Shown here: positions 11,348-20,095 of the stretch, in pieces
Position numbering within the stretch: position 1 is the stretch's first letter
Layout: every line of letters begins with the position of its first letter
Source: Xenophilus azovorans DSM 13620
GTDB lineage: Bacteria > Pseudomonadota > Gammaproteobacteria > Burkholderiales > Burkholderiaceae_C
NCBI RefSeq assembly: GCF_000745855.1
Contig: NZ_KN050766.1
Location: 92,942 to 156,941, forward strand
Length of the DNA: 64,000 bases
Direction of reading: 5' to 3'
Program-made: the position numbers and the translations under genes
The notes under the pieces: model-generated
Seen by the model: only the letters and a program-made list of their open reading frames with translations
Told to the model about the DNA's origin: nothing
The model's database searches: none

Positions 11348-12790
11348 ATGACCTCGAACCTTTCGTCCCCGCTGGGGCGCAACCTGCTGCTGCGCACCGA
11401 CTCGTACAAGGCCAGCCACTGGCTGCAGTACCCGCCCGGCACGCAGACGGTGTTCAGCTACGTGGAGTCGCGCGGCGGCGCATTCCGGCATGCCGTCTTC
11501 TTCGGGCTGCAGGCCTGGCTGCGCGAATACCTGTCCACGCCCATCACGCGCGACGACGTGGACGAGGCCACCGCGATCTTCGGCCTGCACGGCGAGCCCT
11601 TCAACCGCGAAGGCTGGCTGCGCCTGGTCGAGCGGCACGGCGGCCGGCTGCCGCTGCGCATCCGCGCGGTGCCCGAAGGCAGCGTGGTGCCCATGCACAA
11701 CGTGCTGGCGACGGTGGAGAACACCGACCCGGACTGCTTCTGGCTCACCAGCTACGTCGAGACCGAACTGCTGCGCGCCATCTGGTACCCCACCACCGTG
11801 GCCACGATCTCGGCCGCGGCCAAGGCGATCCTGCTGCGCTACCTGGAGGCCAACAGCGACGACCCCGAGGGCCAGATCGGCTTCAAGCTGCACGACTTCG
11901 GCGCGCGCGGCGTGTCGAGCAACGAGTCGGCCGCGCTGGGCGGCCTGGCGCACCTGGTCAACTTCCAGGGCACCGACACCGTGATGGCGCTGGTGGCCGG
12001 CCGCCGCTGGTACGGCTGCGAGATGGCGGGCTTCTCGATCCCCGCCGCCGAGCACAGCACCATCACCGGCTGGGGCCGCGAGCACGAGGCCGACGCGTAC
12101 CGCAACATGGTCGCGCAGTTCGGCAGGCCCGGCGCCGTGTTCGCGGTGGTGAGCGACAGCTACGACATCTTCAACGCCTGCGACCGCCTGTGGGGTGGAG
12201 AGCTGAAGGAGGCGGTCGAGCGCAGCGGCGCCACGCTGGTGGTGCGGCCCGACTCCGGCGACCCGGCCGAGACGGTGCTGAAGGTGGCGCACATCCTGGC
12301 CGCGCGCTTCGGCACGACGACCAACCGCAAGGGGTATCGCGTGCTGAAGACGGTGCGCATCATCCAGGGCGACGGCATCGACCTGCGCTCGCTGCGCACC
12401 GTGCTGGCCAACCTGCACCACCACGGCTTCGCGGCCGAGAACGTCGCCTTCGGCATGGGCGGCGGCCTGCTGCAGCAGTGCAACCGCGACACGATGCAAT
12501 GGGCGATGAAGTGCTCCGCCATGCAGGTGGACGGCGCGTGGCGCGACGTGTTCAAGCAGCCGGTGGGCGATGCCTCCAAGGCGTCGAAGAAGGGCCGGCT
12601 CACGCTGGCCGGCGGCGCGGCGGATGGCTGGCGCACGGTGCGGATCGACGGGCCTGGGGGCATGCCTGCGGACGATGCGCTGGAGACGGTGTTCGAGGAC
12701 GGTGAGCTTCGGCGCATGCAGGGCTTCGACGACGTGCGTGCGCGCGCGGCGGCCGGCGTGGCGCGGCTGGCCGACGCCTTGCCGCTGTGA
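11348..12790 (+). CDS. nadV: Nicotinamide phosphoribosyltransferase (NAMPT/NadV)
   Basis: A 480-residue NAMPT-type enzyme that converts nicotinamide and PRPP to NMN. The active-site region AEHSTITGWGREHE matches the catalytic His region of NAMPT, distinguishing it from nicotinate-specific PncB. Other landmarks are DSYKASHW near the N terminus, KLHDFGARGVSS, and VVRPDSGDPAETV for PRPP binding. Start ATG follows an AAAGGAG site. With the upstream NadM-Nudix it forms the two-step route nicotinamide to NMN to NAD that bypasses deamidation. Confidence 0.94.
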   Translation: MTSNLSSPLGRNLLLRTDSYKASHWLQYPPGTQTVFSYVESRGGAFRHAVFFGLQAWLREYLSTPITRDDVDEATAIFGLHGEPFNREGWLRLVERHGGRLPLRIRAVPEGSVVPMHNVLATVENTDPDCFWLTSYVETELLRAIWYPTTVATISAAAKAILLRYLEANSDDPEGQIGFKLHDFGARGVSSNESAALGGLAHLVNFQGTDTVMALVAGRRWYGCEMAGFSIPAAEHSTITGWGREHEADAYRNMVAQFGRPGAVFAVVSDSYDIFNACDRLWGGELKEAVERSGATLVVRPDSGDPAETVLKVAHILAARFGTTTNRKGYRVLKTVRIIQGDGIDLRSLRTVLANLHHHGFAAENVAFGMGGGLLQQCNRDTMQWAMKCSAMQVDGAWRDVFKQPVGDASKASKKGRLTLAGGAADGWRTVRIDGPGGMPADDALETVFEDGELRRMQGFDDVRARAAAGVARLADALPL

Positions 12791-12963
12791 GCCGGGGCCG
12801 GCTCCGTCGAGGGAAACCCCCAGGGCCGGTGACAGCGGATTGACAGCCATCGTTCCTAGAGTACGGCTCGAACAACAAGGGCGGCGCATCGTGCGGCAGG
12901 GCCACGGCCTCGTCGGCGAGCCAGCCGCCTGCAGGGACGGTCTTTCTCAACGAAGGCTGTGAA

Positions 12964-13953
12964 GTGCACAACACGCAGGAAGGTCTGAGGACGCGGCGCA
13001 GGCGGCTGCTCGGAGGGCTTGGCGCCGCCGCGATCGGGGCATGCATGCCGATCGGCAAGGCGCATGCGGCGCTGCCGCAGGTGAGAATCTTCATCCCGGC
13101 CAACGAGGGCGGCGGATGGGACCAGACGGGCCGCGCGTTGGGCTCCGCGCTGGTGGACTCCGGGGCCGCCGCGCAGGTGGTGTACGAGAACCTCGGCGGC
13201 AAGGGCGGCACGCCCGGGCTGGCGCGCTACGTGGAGGCCTACGGCAGCGCGGCCGACACCCTCCTGATGGGCGGCATGGTGATGACGGGCGCGATCGCCC
13301 TGCACAAGCCGCCGGTTACGCTGGCCCGGGTGGCGCCGGTCGCGCGGCTCACCAGCGACTACTGCGTGCTGGTCGTGCGCGCCGACTCGCCCATCACCAC
13401 CCCCAAGGCACTGGTGGCGCAGCTGCGCAGCCAGCCGGAGAAGACGCCGATCGCCGGCGGCTCGGCCGGCGGCGTCGACCACATGTTCGCCGGCATGCTC
13501 GCCCGCGTGGCCGGCCGCACGGCCGATCTGGTGTATCGGCCCTTCCCGGGCGGCGCGCAGGTGGTGGAGGCGGTCGTGGGCGGCCAGGCCGTCGCCGGCA
13601 TCGCCGGCTACAGCGAATTCGCCGAAGGAATCGGCAGCGGGCGCCTGCGCGCCATCGGCGTGTCGTCCAAGCGCCCTTTCCTCGGCATGCCTTCCTTCAA
13701 GGAGCAGGGGGTCGACGTCGATCTGGCCAACTGGCGCGGCGTGTTCACCGGCAAGGACGTGCCTGCCGAACGGCGGCAGGCGCTGCTCCAGGCCGTGCGC
13801 CAGGCGGTGAACTCGGAGGCCTGGCAGAAGGCCGTCAAGCGCAACAACTGGGACCCGTTCTGGCAGGAAGGCAGCGCCTTCCAGGGCTTCGTGGAACTCG
13901 ACAGCTCGATGGCAGACGTGCTGATCTACCTGCTCAAGCTGAAGAAGGGTTGA
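12964..13953 (+). CDS. Bug/TctC-type solute-binding protein (solo)
   Basis: A 329-residue periplasmic binding protein of the Bug (TctC) family, whose members bind carboxylates and other small solutes. The start is GTG with a GAAGG site. The N terminus is a Tat-like signal, RTRRRRLLGGLGAAAIG, ending near AHA. Family landmarks are RIFIPANEGGGWDQTGR, a glycine-rich ligand loop, and YRPFPGGAQVVEAVVGG in place of the usual VPYKG. Divergence from the other Bug proteins here is clear. No TctA/TctB membrane partner is near. A weak promoter-like TTGACA lies at 12840 in the 173-base upstream gap. Ligand unknown. Confidence 0.85.
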   Translation: MHNTQEGLRTRRRRLLGGLGAAAIGACMPIGKAHAALPQVRIFIPANEGGGWDQTGRALGSALVDSGAAAQVVYENLGGKGGTPGLARYVEAYGSAADTLLMGGMVMTGAIALHKPPVTLARVAPVARLTSDYCVLVVRADSPITTPKALVAQLRSQPEKTPIAGGSAGGVDHMFAGMLARVAGRTADLVYRPFPGGAQVVEAVVGGQAVAGIAGYSEFAEGIGSGRLRAIGVSSKRPFLGMPSFKEQGVDVDLANWRGVFTGKDVPAERRQALLQAVRQAVNSEAWQKAVKRNNWDPFWQEGSAFQGFVELDSSMADVLIYLLKLKKG

Positions 13954-13956
13954 GCC

Positions 13957-14982
13957 TCACACCACCAGCGGCGGCTCGGCCATCGCCTCGCACTGGTCCT
14001 GCAGCATCTGGATCTGGCCCTTCCAGTAGTCGCTGCTGCCGAACCAGGGGAAGGTGATCGGGAAGATCGGGTCTTCCCAGCGCCGGGCCAGCCAGGCCGA
14101 GTAGTGCAGCAGGCGCAGCGTGCGCAGCGGCTCGATCAGCGCCAGCTCGCGGCGGTCGAATTCGCGGAACTGCTCGTAGCCGTCGAGCAGGCCGCTCAGT
14201 TGAGCGGTGCGGTCGCGCCGTTCGCCGTCCAGCAGCATCCACAGGTCCTGCACGGCGAAGCCGGTGCGCGCGTCGTCCAGGTCCACGAAGTGCGGGCCGC
14301 CGCCCTCGCGGTCGGTGGGCGTCCACAGGATGTTGCCGGGGTGGCAGTCGCCGTGCAGGCGCAGCGTCGCCAGGCCCGAGGCCGGCGGGTCGGCCAGCGG
14401 GGTGTCGGCGATCATCGCCAGGGCCTGGTCGCAGGCGCGCGTCCATTCGGCCTGCACGTCCAGCGGAACCATGTGGTGCGTCAGCAGCCATTCCCGCGGC
14501 TCGGTGCCGAAGCTCGCCAGGTCCAGCGCCGGCCGGTGCACGAAAGGCCGCGCGGCGCCCACGGCATGGATGCGCGCGAGGAAGCGGCCCACCCATTCCA
14601 GCACCTCGAAGTCGTGCAGTTCCGGCGCGCGCCCGCCGCGCGAGGGGCTGACGCTGAAGGCGAAACCGGCGTGGTGGTGCACGGTGCCGCCCTGGAGCAC
14701 CAGCGGCGCAACCACCGGCACCTCGGCCGCCGCGAGTTCGGCGGCGAAGTCGTGCTCCTCCTGGATCTGCGCATCGCTCCAGCGGCCGGGGCGGTAGAAC
14801 TTGACGACCACGTTGCGGTGGTCCTCCAGGCCCTCGATGCCCACCTGGTAGACGCGGTTCTCGTAGGAGCTCAGCGCCACCAGCCGGCCGTCGCCGTGCA
14901 GGCCGAGCGTGGCCAGCGCGTCCAGCACCGTATCGGGCGTGAGCGAGGCGTAGGGGTGGGGCGAGGCGGGGGCGTCGGGCAT
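13957..14982 (-). CDS. srkA: SrkA-type stress response Ser/Thr kinase (YihE family)
   Basis: A 341-residue APH-like kinase of the SrkA/YihE/RdoA family. Visible motifs are SYENRVYQVG (nucleotide loop), VVVKFYRPGRWSDAQIQEEH (catalytic Lys and following Glu), LHGDCHPGNILW (catalytic loop) and FVDLDDA (metal-binding Asp). E. coli SrkA protects cells in stress and at the Cpx envelope-stress interface. It is convergent with the Bug gene, with only three bases between the stop codons. Single gene. Confidence 0.92.
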   Translation of the reverse strand: MPDAPASPHPYASLTPDTVLDALATLGLHGDGRLVALSSYENRVYQVGIEGLEDHRNVVVKFYRPGRWSDAQIQEEHDFAAELAAAEVPVVAPLVLQGGTVHHHAGFAFSVSPSRGGRAPELHDFEVLEWVGRFLARIHAVGAARPFVHRPALDLASFGTEPREWLLTHHMVPLDVQAEWTRACDQALAMIADTPLADPPASGLATLRLHGDCHPGNILWTPTDREGGGPHFVDLDDARTGFAVQDLWMLLDGERRDRTAQLSGLLDGYEQFREFDRRELALIEPLRTLRLLHYSAWLARRWEDPIFPITFPWFGSSDYWKGQIQMLQDQCEAMAEPPLVV

Positions 14983-15075
14983 CGGCGCATTGTCGGTGCG
15001 CCAACGGGCGTTGAAAGCGGATCAGTTCAATAGGTGCTTGCCCAGGGCGTGGCTCTTTCGGTGTCATGCTAAATT

Positions 15076-15102
15076 AATGAATAGATTATTCATTTAATGA
15101 AT
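15076..15102. promoter_or_regulatory. Palindromic operator before the catabolic cluster (probable IclR site)
   Basis: A perfect 15-bp palindrome ATTCATTTAATGAAT lies at 15088-15102, with an extra half-site AATGAAT at 15076-15082. It sits 17 bases before the ATG of the alpha/beta hydrolase gene. The same architecture (ATTCAT-N3-ATGAAT plus an extra half-site on one side) is at 20943-20967 before the IclR regulator gene. Together they are likely binding sites of that regulator; this is inference from symmetry, sharing and position. Confidence 0.6.
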
Positions 15103-15119
15103 TGAAAGGCGGCCTGGCA

Positions 15120-15965
15120 ATGATCCACTTCCCCATCACTCTTCCTTCCGGAGCGTTCACCCGCGTGCTCGCGGCCGGGCACGGAGATCGCCATGTGGTT
15201 CTGGTGCATGGCACGGGGGGGCGCGCGGACAGATGGAGCCGCAACATCGATGCGCTGGCCGAGGCGGGCCTGCGGGTCTGGGCCGTTGATCTGCCCGGCC
15301 ACGGCTATGCGTCCAAGGGCAAGGGCGTTCCCTGCTCCGTTCCGGCCTATCGCGCCTTCTTGGCCGAAGTCATGGATGCACTGGCCATCCCGAAGGCGAC
15401 CATCGTCGGTACTTCGCTGGGAGGCCATGTCGTGGCCTCCCATGCGCTGGAGCATCCACAGCGCGTGGAGCGGATCGTGCTGGTCGGCAGCATGGGGCTG
15501 GTGCCCATCGGCCAGGAGGCGCGCAACCGCATCCAGGCCGGAGCGAACAATCAGACGCGCGAAGGCGTGGAGAGCAAGCTCAGGCGCGTGATGCACGACC
15601 CCGCGCTCACCACGCCGGAGCTCGTCGAGGAGGAGTGGAGGATCAACAACTCCGCCGGCGCCCTCGACTCCTTTGCCACGCTGGGCAACTACATCGCCAT
15701 CGACCTGGACAACGACGTGATCGGCGAGACACTCGCCAAGTCGTCCCTCCCCGTGCTGCTGGTGTGGGGTGAGGAAGACAAGACTGTCGCCCCGGCCGTC
15801 GGCCGCCAGGCGCGCGAGATGCTGGCCAACAGCCAACTGGCCCTGATCGCTGGTGCGGCCCACACCGCCTACTACGAGAAGCCAGAAATCTTCAATGCGA
15901 TCCTGTGGGATTTCGCCATGGGCCGCGCGGGCCGGCATACAGCAGATGGGTTGAGCTGGAGCTGA
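15120..15965 (+). CDS. Alpha/beta-fold hydrolase, first gene of IclR-linked catabolic cluster
   Basis: A 281-residue alpha/beta hydrolase resembling C-C bond (MhpC-like) hydrolases and esterases. The oxyanion region is VLVHGTGG, the nucleophile Ser lies in IVGTSLGGHV, an acid is expected in LLVWGEEDKTV, and the His in AGAAHTAYYEKPE. The ATG is preceded by AAAGG 10 bases upstream. An upstream TTG (15102) would overlap the operator palindrome and is less likely. It starts a plus-strand run with the amidohydrolase, two Bug receptors and an FAH-family enzyme. Exact substrate unknown. Confidence 0.85.
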   Translation: MIHFPITLPSGAFTRVLAAGHGDRHVVLVHGTGGRADRWSRNIDALAEAGLRVWAVDLPGHGYASKGKGVPCSVPAYRAFLAEVMDALAIPKATIVGTSLGGHVVASHALEHPQRVERIVLVGSMGLVPIGQEARNRIQAGANNQTREGVESKLRRVMHDPALTTPELVEEEWRINNSAGALDSFATLGNYIAIDLDNDVIGETLAKSSLPVLLVWGEEDKTVAPAVGRQAREMLANSQLALIAGAAHTAYYEKPEIFNAILWDFAMGRAGRHTADGLSWS

Positions 15966-15970
15966 GCGCG

Positions 15971-17326
15971 GTGAAGAAATACATCGTCAACGGCACGCTG
16001 ATCGACGGCACCGGTCGTCCCGCGCAGAAGCTTGCCTGGATGGAGATGGACGGCGGCCGCATCAGCGCGATTGCTGCCGGCGAACAGGCGCCCCCGCTGC
16101 CTCCCGGCGCCAGCGTGACGATCGACGCCGCAGGCAAGACCGTGATGCCAGGGCTGACGGATGCGCATTGCCACATCTCGTACGGCGTGGCCCGCGGCAT
16201 CGAGGAGCAGGATCTCTTCGGCTCGCCGGAGTACCGCGCCATCCGTGGTGTCTACCACGCCCGCAAGGTACTGCAGTCGGGCGTGACCTCCTTCAGCGAC
16301 CCGGGCGGCAGCTGGTATGTGGGCGTGGCCGTGCGCGATGCGATCAAGGGCGGACTGTTCCCCGGCCCGCGCATCTCGGCGGCTGCCCGCTATCTCAGCA
16401 ATCATGCGGCGCTGACCGACTACTTTCCGTCCTGGGTGGGAAGCCCCAGGTCGGGCGTGGGGGCCATGACGGAGACGGCATCGCAGATGCTGGCTGAAGT
16501 GCGCGACCAGGTGAAGAACGGGGTGGACTTCATCAAGATCGCGGCCAGTGGCGAGTCGGCCACCCTGACGCCCGGCGGAGGCAGCGTGCCGGCCTTCCGT
16601 GCCGACGAGCTGAAGCTGATCGTCGACGAGGCGCACCGCCTCGGGCGACGCGTCACGGCCCATGCGCGGGCGGGTCAGTCCGTCTCCGATTGCATCGAAG
16701 CCGGCATCGACTGGATCCAACATGCCGACTTCATGGACCAGGCTTGTGCGGACAGGCTGGCCGACGCCGGGATTCCATGCTGCCCTGCGCTGACCTTCGT
16801 TGCCAACGTGGCCGAGTGGGGGCACATCGCCGGCTGTTCGCAAGGCCGCATCGATCGGTTCCGGCGCGATCTGGATCTCGCCGTCAAGAACCTCGAATAC
16901 GGCTGGCGCAACGGCGTGACGATGATGTGCGGTACCGACAGCGGCTTCGCCGTCACGCCCTACGGAGAGTGGCATGCGCGCGAACTCGAACTGTTCGTCA
17001 GCCACCTGGGCATGTCGCCGCTGCAAGCCATCACCTGCGGGACCAGGAACGCCGCCTTCACCGTCGATCCGGAAAACCTCGGAACGCTGGAAGTGGGCAA
17101 GTTCGCCGACCTGCTCGTCATCGACGGTGATCCGCTGCAGGACATCCGCATCCTGCAGGACAGCCGGCGGCTCTGCGCGGTGATTCTGGGCGGCGAGATG
17201 ACGGACATGACGCCGACGCCCGAGATGCACCGCTGGCCGTGGGAGCGGAGCCTGGCGATCTCCGAGCGCGAGCTCTATAGAGAAACGGTGGCATCGGCCT
17301 CCGTCACTCGGGCCGCCGCGGCCTGA
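15971..17326 (+). CDS. Metal-dependent amidohydrolase (imidazolonepropionase-like)
   Basis: A 451-residue amidohydrolase-superfamily enzyme. Metal ligands are visible: HxH in TDAHCHI, a probable carboxylated Lys in FIKIAASGES, His in VTAHARAG, His in WIQHADFMD and the final Asp in MCGTDSGFAV. The C-terminal GTLEVGKFADLLVIDGDPL is typical of the superfamily. It hydrolyses a C-N or related bond in a cyclic or acyl substrate not identifiable here. The GTG start has a GGAG site 9 bases upstream, inside the end of the preceding gene; an ATG at 15905 is in frame but would overlap that gene by 61 bases. Confidence 0.82.
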   Translation: MKKYIVNGTLIDGTGRPAQKLAWMEMDGGRISAIAAGEQAPPLPPGASVTIDAAGKTVMPGLTDAHCHISYGVARGIEEQDLFGSPEYRAIRGVYHARKVLQSGVTSFSDPGGSWYVGVAVRDAIKGGLFPGPRISAAARYLSNHAALTDYFPSWVGSPRSGVGAMTETASQMLAEVRDQVKNGVDFIKIAASGESATLTPGGGSVPAFRADELKLIVDEAHRLGRRVTAHARAGQSVSDCIEAGIDWIQHADFMDQACADRLADAGIPCCPALTFVANVAEWGHIAGCSQGRIDRFRRDLDLAVKNLEYGWRNGVTMMCGTDSGFAVTPYGEWHARELELFVSHLGMSPLQAITCGTRNAAFTVDPENLGTLEVGKFADLLVIDGDPLQDIRILQDSRRLCAVILGGEMTDMTPTPEMHRWPWERSLAISERELYRETVASASVTRAAAA

Positions 17327-17359
17327 CGTATTGCAAATCCAGAAAAAAGGAGATCAACC

Positions 17360-18322
17360 ATGATGAAAGCAATGCTGCGCTTCTGGGGCGCCGTGCTGGC
17401 CCTCGCCCTCGCGGGCAGCGTGTTCGCGCAGGACCCTCAGCGGATCACCATCGTCGTTCCCTATCCTGCGGGCGGGCTCTCCGACAACCTCGCGCGCATG
17501 ACGGCCACCGTGCTGTCCCGCAACATGGGCCTTCCGGTGATCGTCGACAACCGGCCGGGCGCCAACGGCTCCATCGGGCTCCAGGCCGTCGCCGCCGCCA
17601 AGCCAGACGGCGCCACCATCGGACTGGTGCCGGCGAGCGTCATGACCACCAACCCCTTCCTCTACAAGGATCTGAAAGTGGATCCGGTCAAGGACGTGGC
17701 TCCCTTGACACTGGCCCTGACGCTGCCCAACGTGCTGGTCGTCAATCCCGACAAGGTCCGGGCAAAGAGTTTCCCCGAACTGGTGGAGATGCTGCGCTCG
17801 CAACAAGGAGCCAGCTTCGGATCGATGGGCGCGGGTTCGAGCGCTCACCTCAACGGCGAGATGCTGCAGCACGACGCCAGGCTGGTGCTGACCCACGTTC
17901 CCTACAAGGGCAGCGCGCCGGTGATGAACGACCTGCTGGCCGGGATCATCCCCATGGCCTTCGACAACCTGCCGGTGGCTCTGCCCTACATCCGCTCCGG
18001 CAAGCTGCGCGCCCTGGGGGTCACGAGCCTGAAGCCTTCGCCCCAGGCGCCGGACGTGCCACCCATCAGCCAGTGGCTGCCAGGCTTCGAGGACAACATC
18101 TGGTTCGGCTACGTCGCGCCCAACGGACTCTCGCCTGCCATGGCGAAGCGTTTGCACGATGAACTGGCGAAGGCAGTCCGGTCCGACGAAGTGGCGCGTG
18201 CCATGCACGAGCGCGGCGCCACCGTCATCACCAGTACGCCCGACGAGATGCGCAGGACGATCCTCGACGAGCAGAAGAAATGGAGCGCGCTCATCAAGGA
18301 GCGGGGCATCCGCATCGATTGA
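17360..18322 (+). CDS. Bug/TctC-type solute-binding protein, catabolic cluster receptor 1
   Basis: A 320-residue periplasmic Bug protein with a classical signal peptide (FWGAVLALALAGSVFAQ). Family motifs: ITIVVPYPAGGLSDNLAR, VDNRPGANGSIG, a HVPYKGSAPVMNDLLAG ligand-side segment and SGKLRALGVTS. A strong AAAAAAGGAG ribosome site precedes the ATG. Its position between amidohydrolase and FAH-family genes suggests it binds the compound degraded by the cluster. No membrane components are encoded nearby. Two different Bug genes in one cluster may mean two related ligands. Confidence 0.9.
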   Translation: MMKAMLRFWGAVLALALAGSVFAQDPQRITIVVPYPAGGLSDNLARMTATVLSRNMGLPVIVDNRPGANGSIGLQAVAAAKPDGATIGLVPASVMTTNPFLYKDLKVDPVKDVAPLTLALTLPNVLVVNPDKVRAKSFPELVEMLRSQQGASFGSMGAGSSAHLNGEMLQHDARLVLTHVPYKGSAPVMNDLLAGIIPMAFDNLPVALPYIRSGKLRALGVTSLKPSPQAPDVPPISQWLPGFEDNIWFGYVAPNGLSPAMAKRLHDELAKAVRSDEVARAMHERGATVITSTPDEMRRTILDEQKKWSALIKERGIRID

Positions 18323-18340
18323 GATCGGAAATCAGAGAAC

Positions 18341-19039
18341 ATGACCCACTGCGTTTTTCCTCCGCCTGCCACTGTCGCGATCCCCGTGGCGGGACAACGG
18401 GGCCTGTTTCCCGTCCGGCGGGTGTATTGCGTCGGCCGCAACTATGAAGCCCATGTCCGGGAAATGGGCCATGACCCGGACAGGTCGCCTCCCATATTCT
18501 TCTGCAAGCCTGCGGATTCTGTTCTGCCCGTGCCCGCGGAGGGCGGTGTATTTCCCTATCCGTCCCGCACGGGCAACTGCCACCACGAGATCGAACTGGT
18601 GGTGGCCCTCGGGCGGCGAGGACGGGACATTCCCGCGGCTCGCGCCTCGGAACACATCTTCGGGTACGCCATCGGCTTGGACATGACGCGCCGCGATCTG
18701 CAGCGCGCCGCTGCGCAGGCAGGCCACCCCTGGGAGGTGGGCAAGGCCTTCGATTTCTCGGCGCCGATCGGCCCGATCCATCCCCTGGACAGCACGGGCC
18801 CCCTGCGAAGCGGAGCCATCACGCTGAACGTGCAGGGAGAGGCGCGCCAAAGATCGGATCTGTCGCAGTTGATCTGGAGCGTGGACGAGATGATCTCCGA
18901 GCTGTCCACGCTCTTCGAGCTTCATCCGGGCGACCTGATTTTCAGCGGCACGCCCGAGGGCGTCGGGCCGGTCGTCCGTGGCGACGTGATGGAAGGGACC
19001 GTCGAAGGACTGGGCTCCCTGAAAGTGACCGTGGCGTGA
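18341..19039 (+). CDS. Fumarylacetoacetate hydrolase family protein
   Basis: A 232-residue FAH-family enzyme of the short acylpyruvase/maleylpyruvate-hydrolase type. It begins with a compact N terminus (VYCVGRNYEAHVREMG). Metal and catalytic residues are visible in NCHHEIELVVALGRRG, IGLDMTRRDLQ, GKAFDFSAPIGP and FSGTPEGVGPV. Such enzymes cleave a C-C bond of beta-diketo acids or hydrolyse/decarboxylate 2-oxo acids. In this cluster it may process an open-chain intermediate after the hydrolase steps. Only a weak GGAA ribosome site is seen. Confidence 0.87.
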   Translation: MTHCVFPPPATVAIPVAGQRGLFPVRRVYCVGRNYEAHVREMGHDPDRSPPIFFCKPADSVLPVPAEGGVFPYPSRTGNCHHEIELVVALGRRGRDIPAARASEHIFGYAIGLDMTRRDLQRAAAQAGHPWEVGKAFDFSAPIGPIHPLDSTGPLRSGAITLNVQGEARQRSDLSQLIWSVDEMISELSTLFELHPGDLIFSGTPEGVGPVVRGDVMEGTVEGLGSLKVTVA

Positions 19040-19079
19040 GCCGAAACCCATGCCAAGCATTCGACAAAAGGAGACAAGC

Positions 19080-20066
19080 ATGTTTGATCGTCGCAAATTC
19101 CTGGCCGCATCGGGCGCCGTGTCCGCCAGCGTCCTCGGCTTCGGACGGCCGGCCCTCGCTCGACAGCCGCTGGATTCCGCGAGGATCGTCGTCGGCTTCG
19201 TGGCGGGAGGACTGTCCGACACGATGGCCCGCCGGATGGCGGATCGCATGCGCGGCAACTACGCCAACGCGGTGGTTGTCGAGAACAAGCCCGGCGCGTC
19301 CGGGCAGATCGCCAACGGCTTCGTCAAGGACGCCGTGGCCGACGGCAGCGTGCTGCTGCTCACGCACTCCTCGTCTCTGTCGATGTACCCGTTCACCTTT
19401 AAGAACCTGCCGTACAGGCCCATGGAGGATTTCCGGCCCGTGAGTTCCGCGTGCTACACGAACCACGCCTTCTGCGTGGGGCCGGCGGTGCCGGAATCGG
19501 TGCGCAGCATGAAGGACTTTCTCGCCTGGGCCGGGGCCAATCCGGAGAGGGCGAACTACGGCGCACCGGGCGTGGGCTCCATGCCTCACCTGATCATGAC
19601 CGTGGTGAACAAGACCGCAGGCGCAGATCTGCAGCCGGTGGTCTACAAAGGCACGGCGGCGGCGGTCACCGACATGCTCGGCGGGCAGATTTCCGGCGTA
19701 TCGGGCCCCGTAGGGAACTTCATGCCGATGGTGCGCAGCGGCAAGGCCCGGCTGATCGCGATCTCGGGCGACGCGCGCAGTTCCTTCGTTCCGGACCTTC
19801 CCACCTACCGGGAACAGGGTTTCGACATGACCGCCCGTGAGTGGTATGGCCTGTTCCTGCCGGCCAAGGCCAGCGATGCCGCGGTGCAACTCGCGAACAA
19901 GGCCGTGGTGGCGGCACTGTCGGACCCGAGCCTGGTGGATTTCATGAAGCAGGCCGGCGCCGACGTGGTGTCGTGCACGCCGGCTCAGCTGGCCGACATG
20001 CTGGCCAAGGACACCCAGGAGTGGCGGCGCCTCATCAAAGAGGTGGGCTTCACGGCGGAATCATGA
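19080..20066 (+). CDS. Bug/TctC-type solute-binding protein, catabolic cluster receptor 2
   Basis: A 328-residue periplasmic Bug protein with a Tat-like signal (FDRRKFLAASGAVSASVLG, cleavage near ALA). Motifs: RIVVGFVAGGLSDTMARR, VVENKPGASGQIAN, VVYKGTAAAVTDMLGGQ and SGKARLIAISGD. The AAAAGGAG site before the ATG is strong. It differs clearly from receptor 1, so it is not a recent duplicate. It ends 29 bases before the convergent iclR stop. Confidence 0.9.
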   Translation: MFDRRKFLAASGAVSASVLGFGRPALARQPLDSARIVVGFVAGGLSDTMARRMADRMRGNYANAVVVENKPGASGQIANGFVKDAVADGSVLLLTHSSSLSMYPFTFKNLPYRPMEDFRPVSSACYTNHAFCVGPAVPESVRSMKDFLAWAGANPERANYGAPGVGSMPHLIMTVVNKTAGADLQPVVYKGTAAAVTDMLGGQISGVSGPVGNFMPMVRSGKARLIAISGDARSSFVPDLPTYREQGFDMTAREWYGLFLPAKASDAAVQLANKAVVAALSDPSLVDFMKQAGADVVSCTPAQLADMLAKDTQEWRRLIKEVGFTAES

Positions 20067-20095
20067 GCGAGCATGGCGGGTTCGTCCGCACTCTC

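Noticed and set aside
10186-12790. Phage-derived NAD-rebuilding anti-defence module
   Set aside because: The enzyme pair fits, but there are no phage genes nearby and both proteins have the full-length bacterial forms.
12840-12867. TTGACA promoter before the Bug gene at 12964
   Set aside because: The -35-like hexamer is perfect, but the best -10 at proper spacing (TACGGC) matches only two positions.
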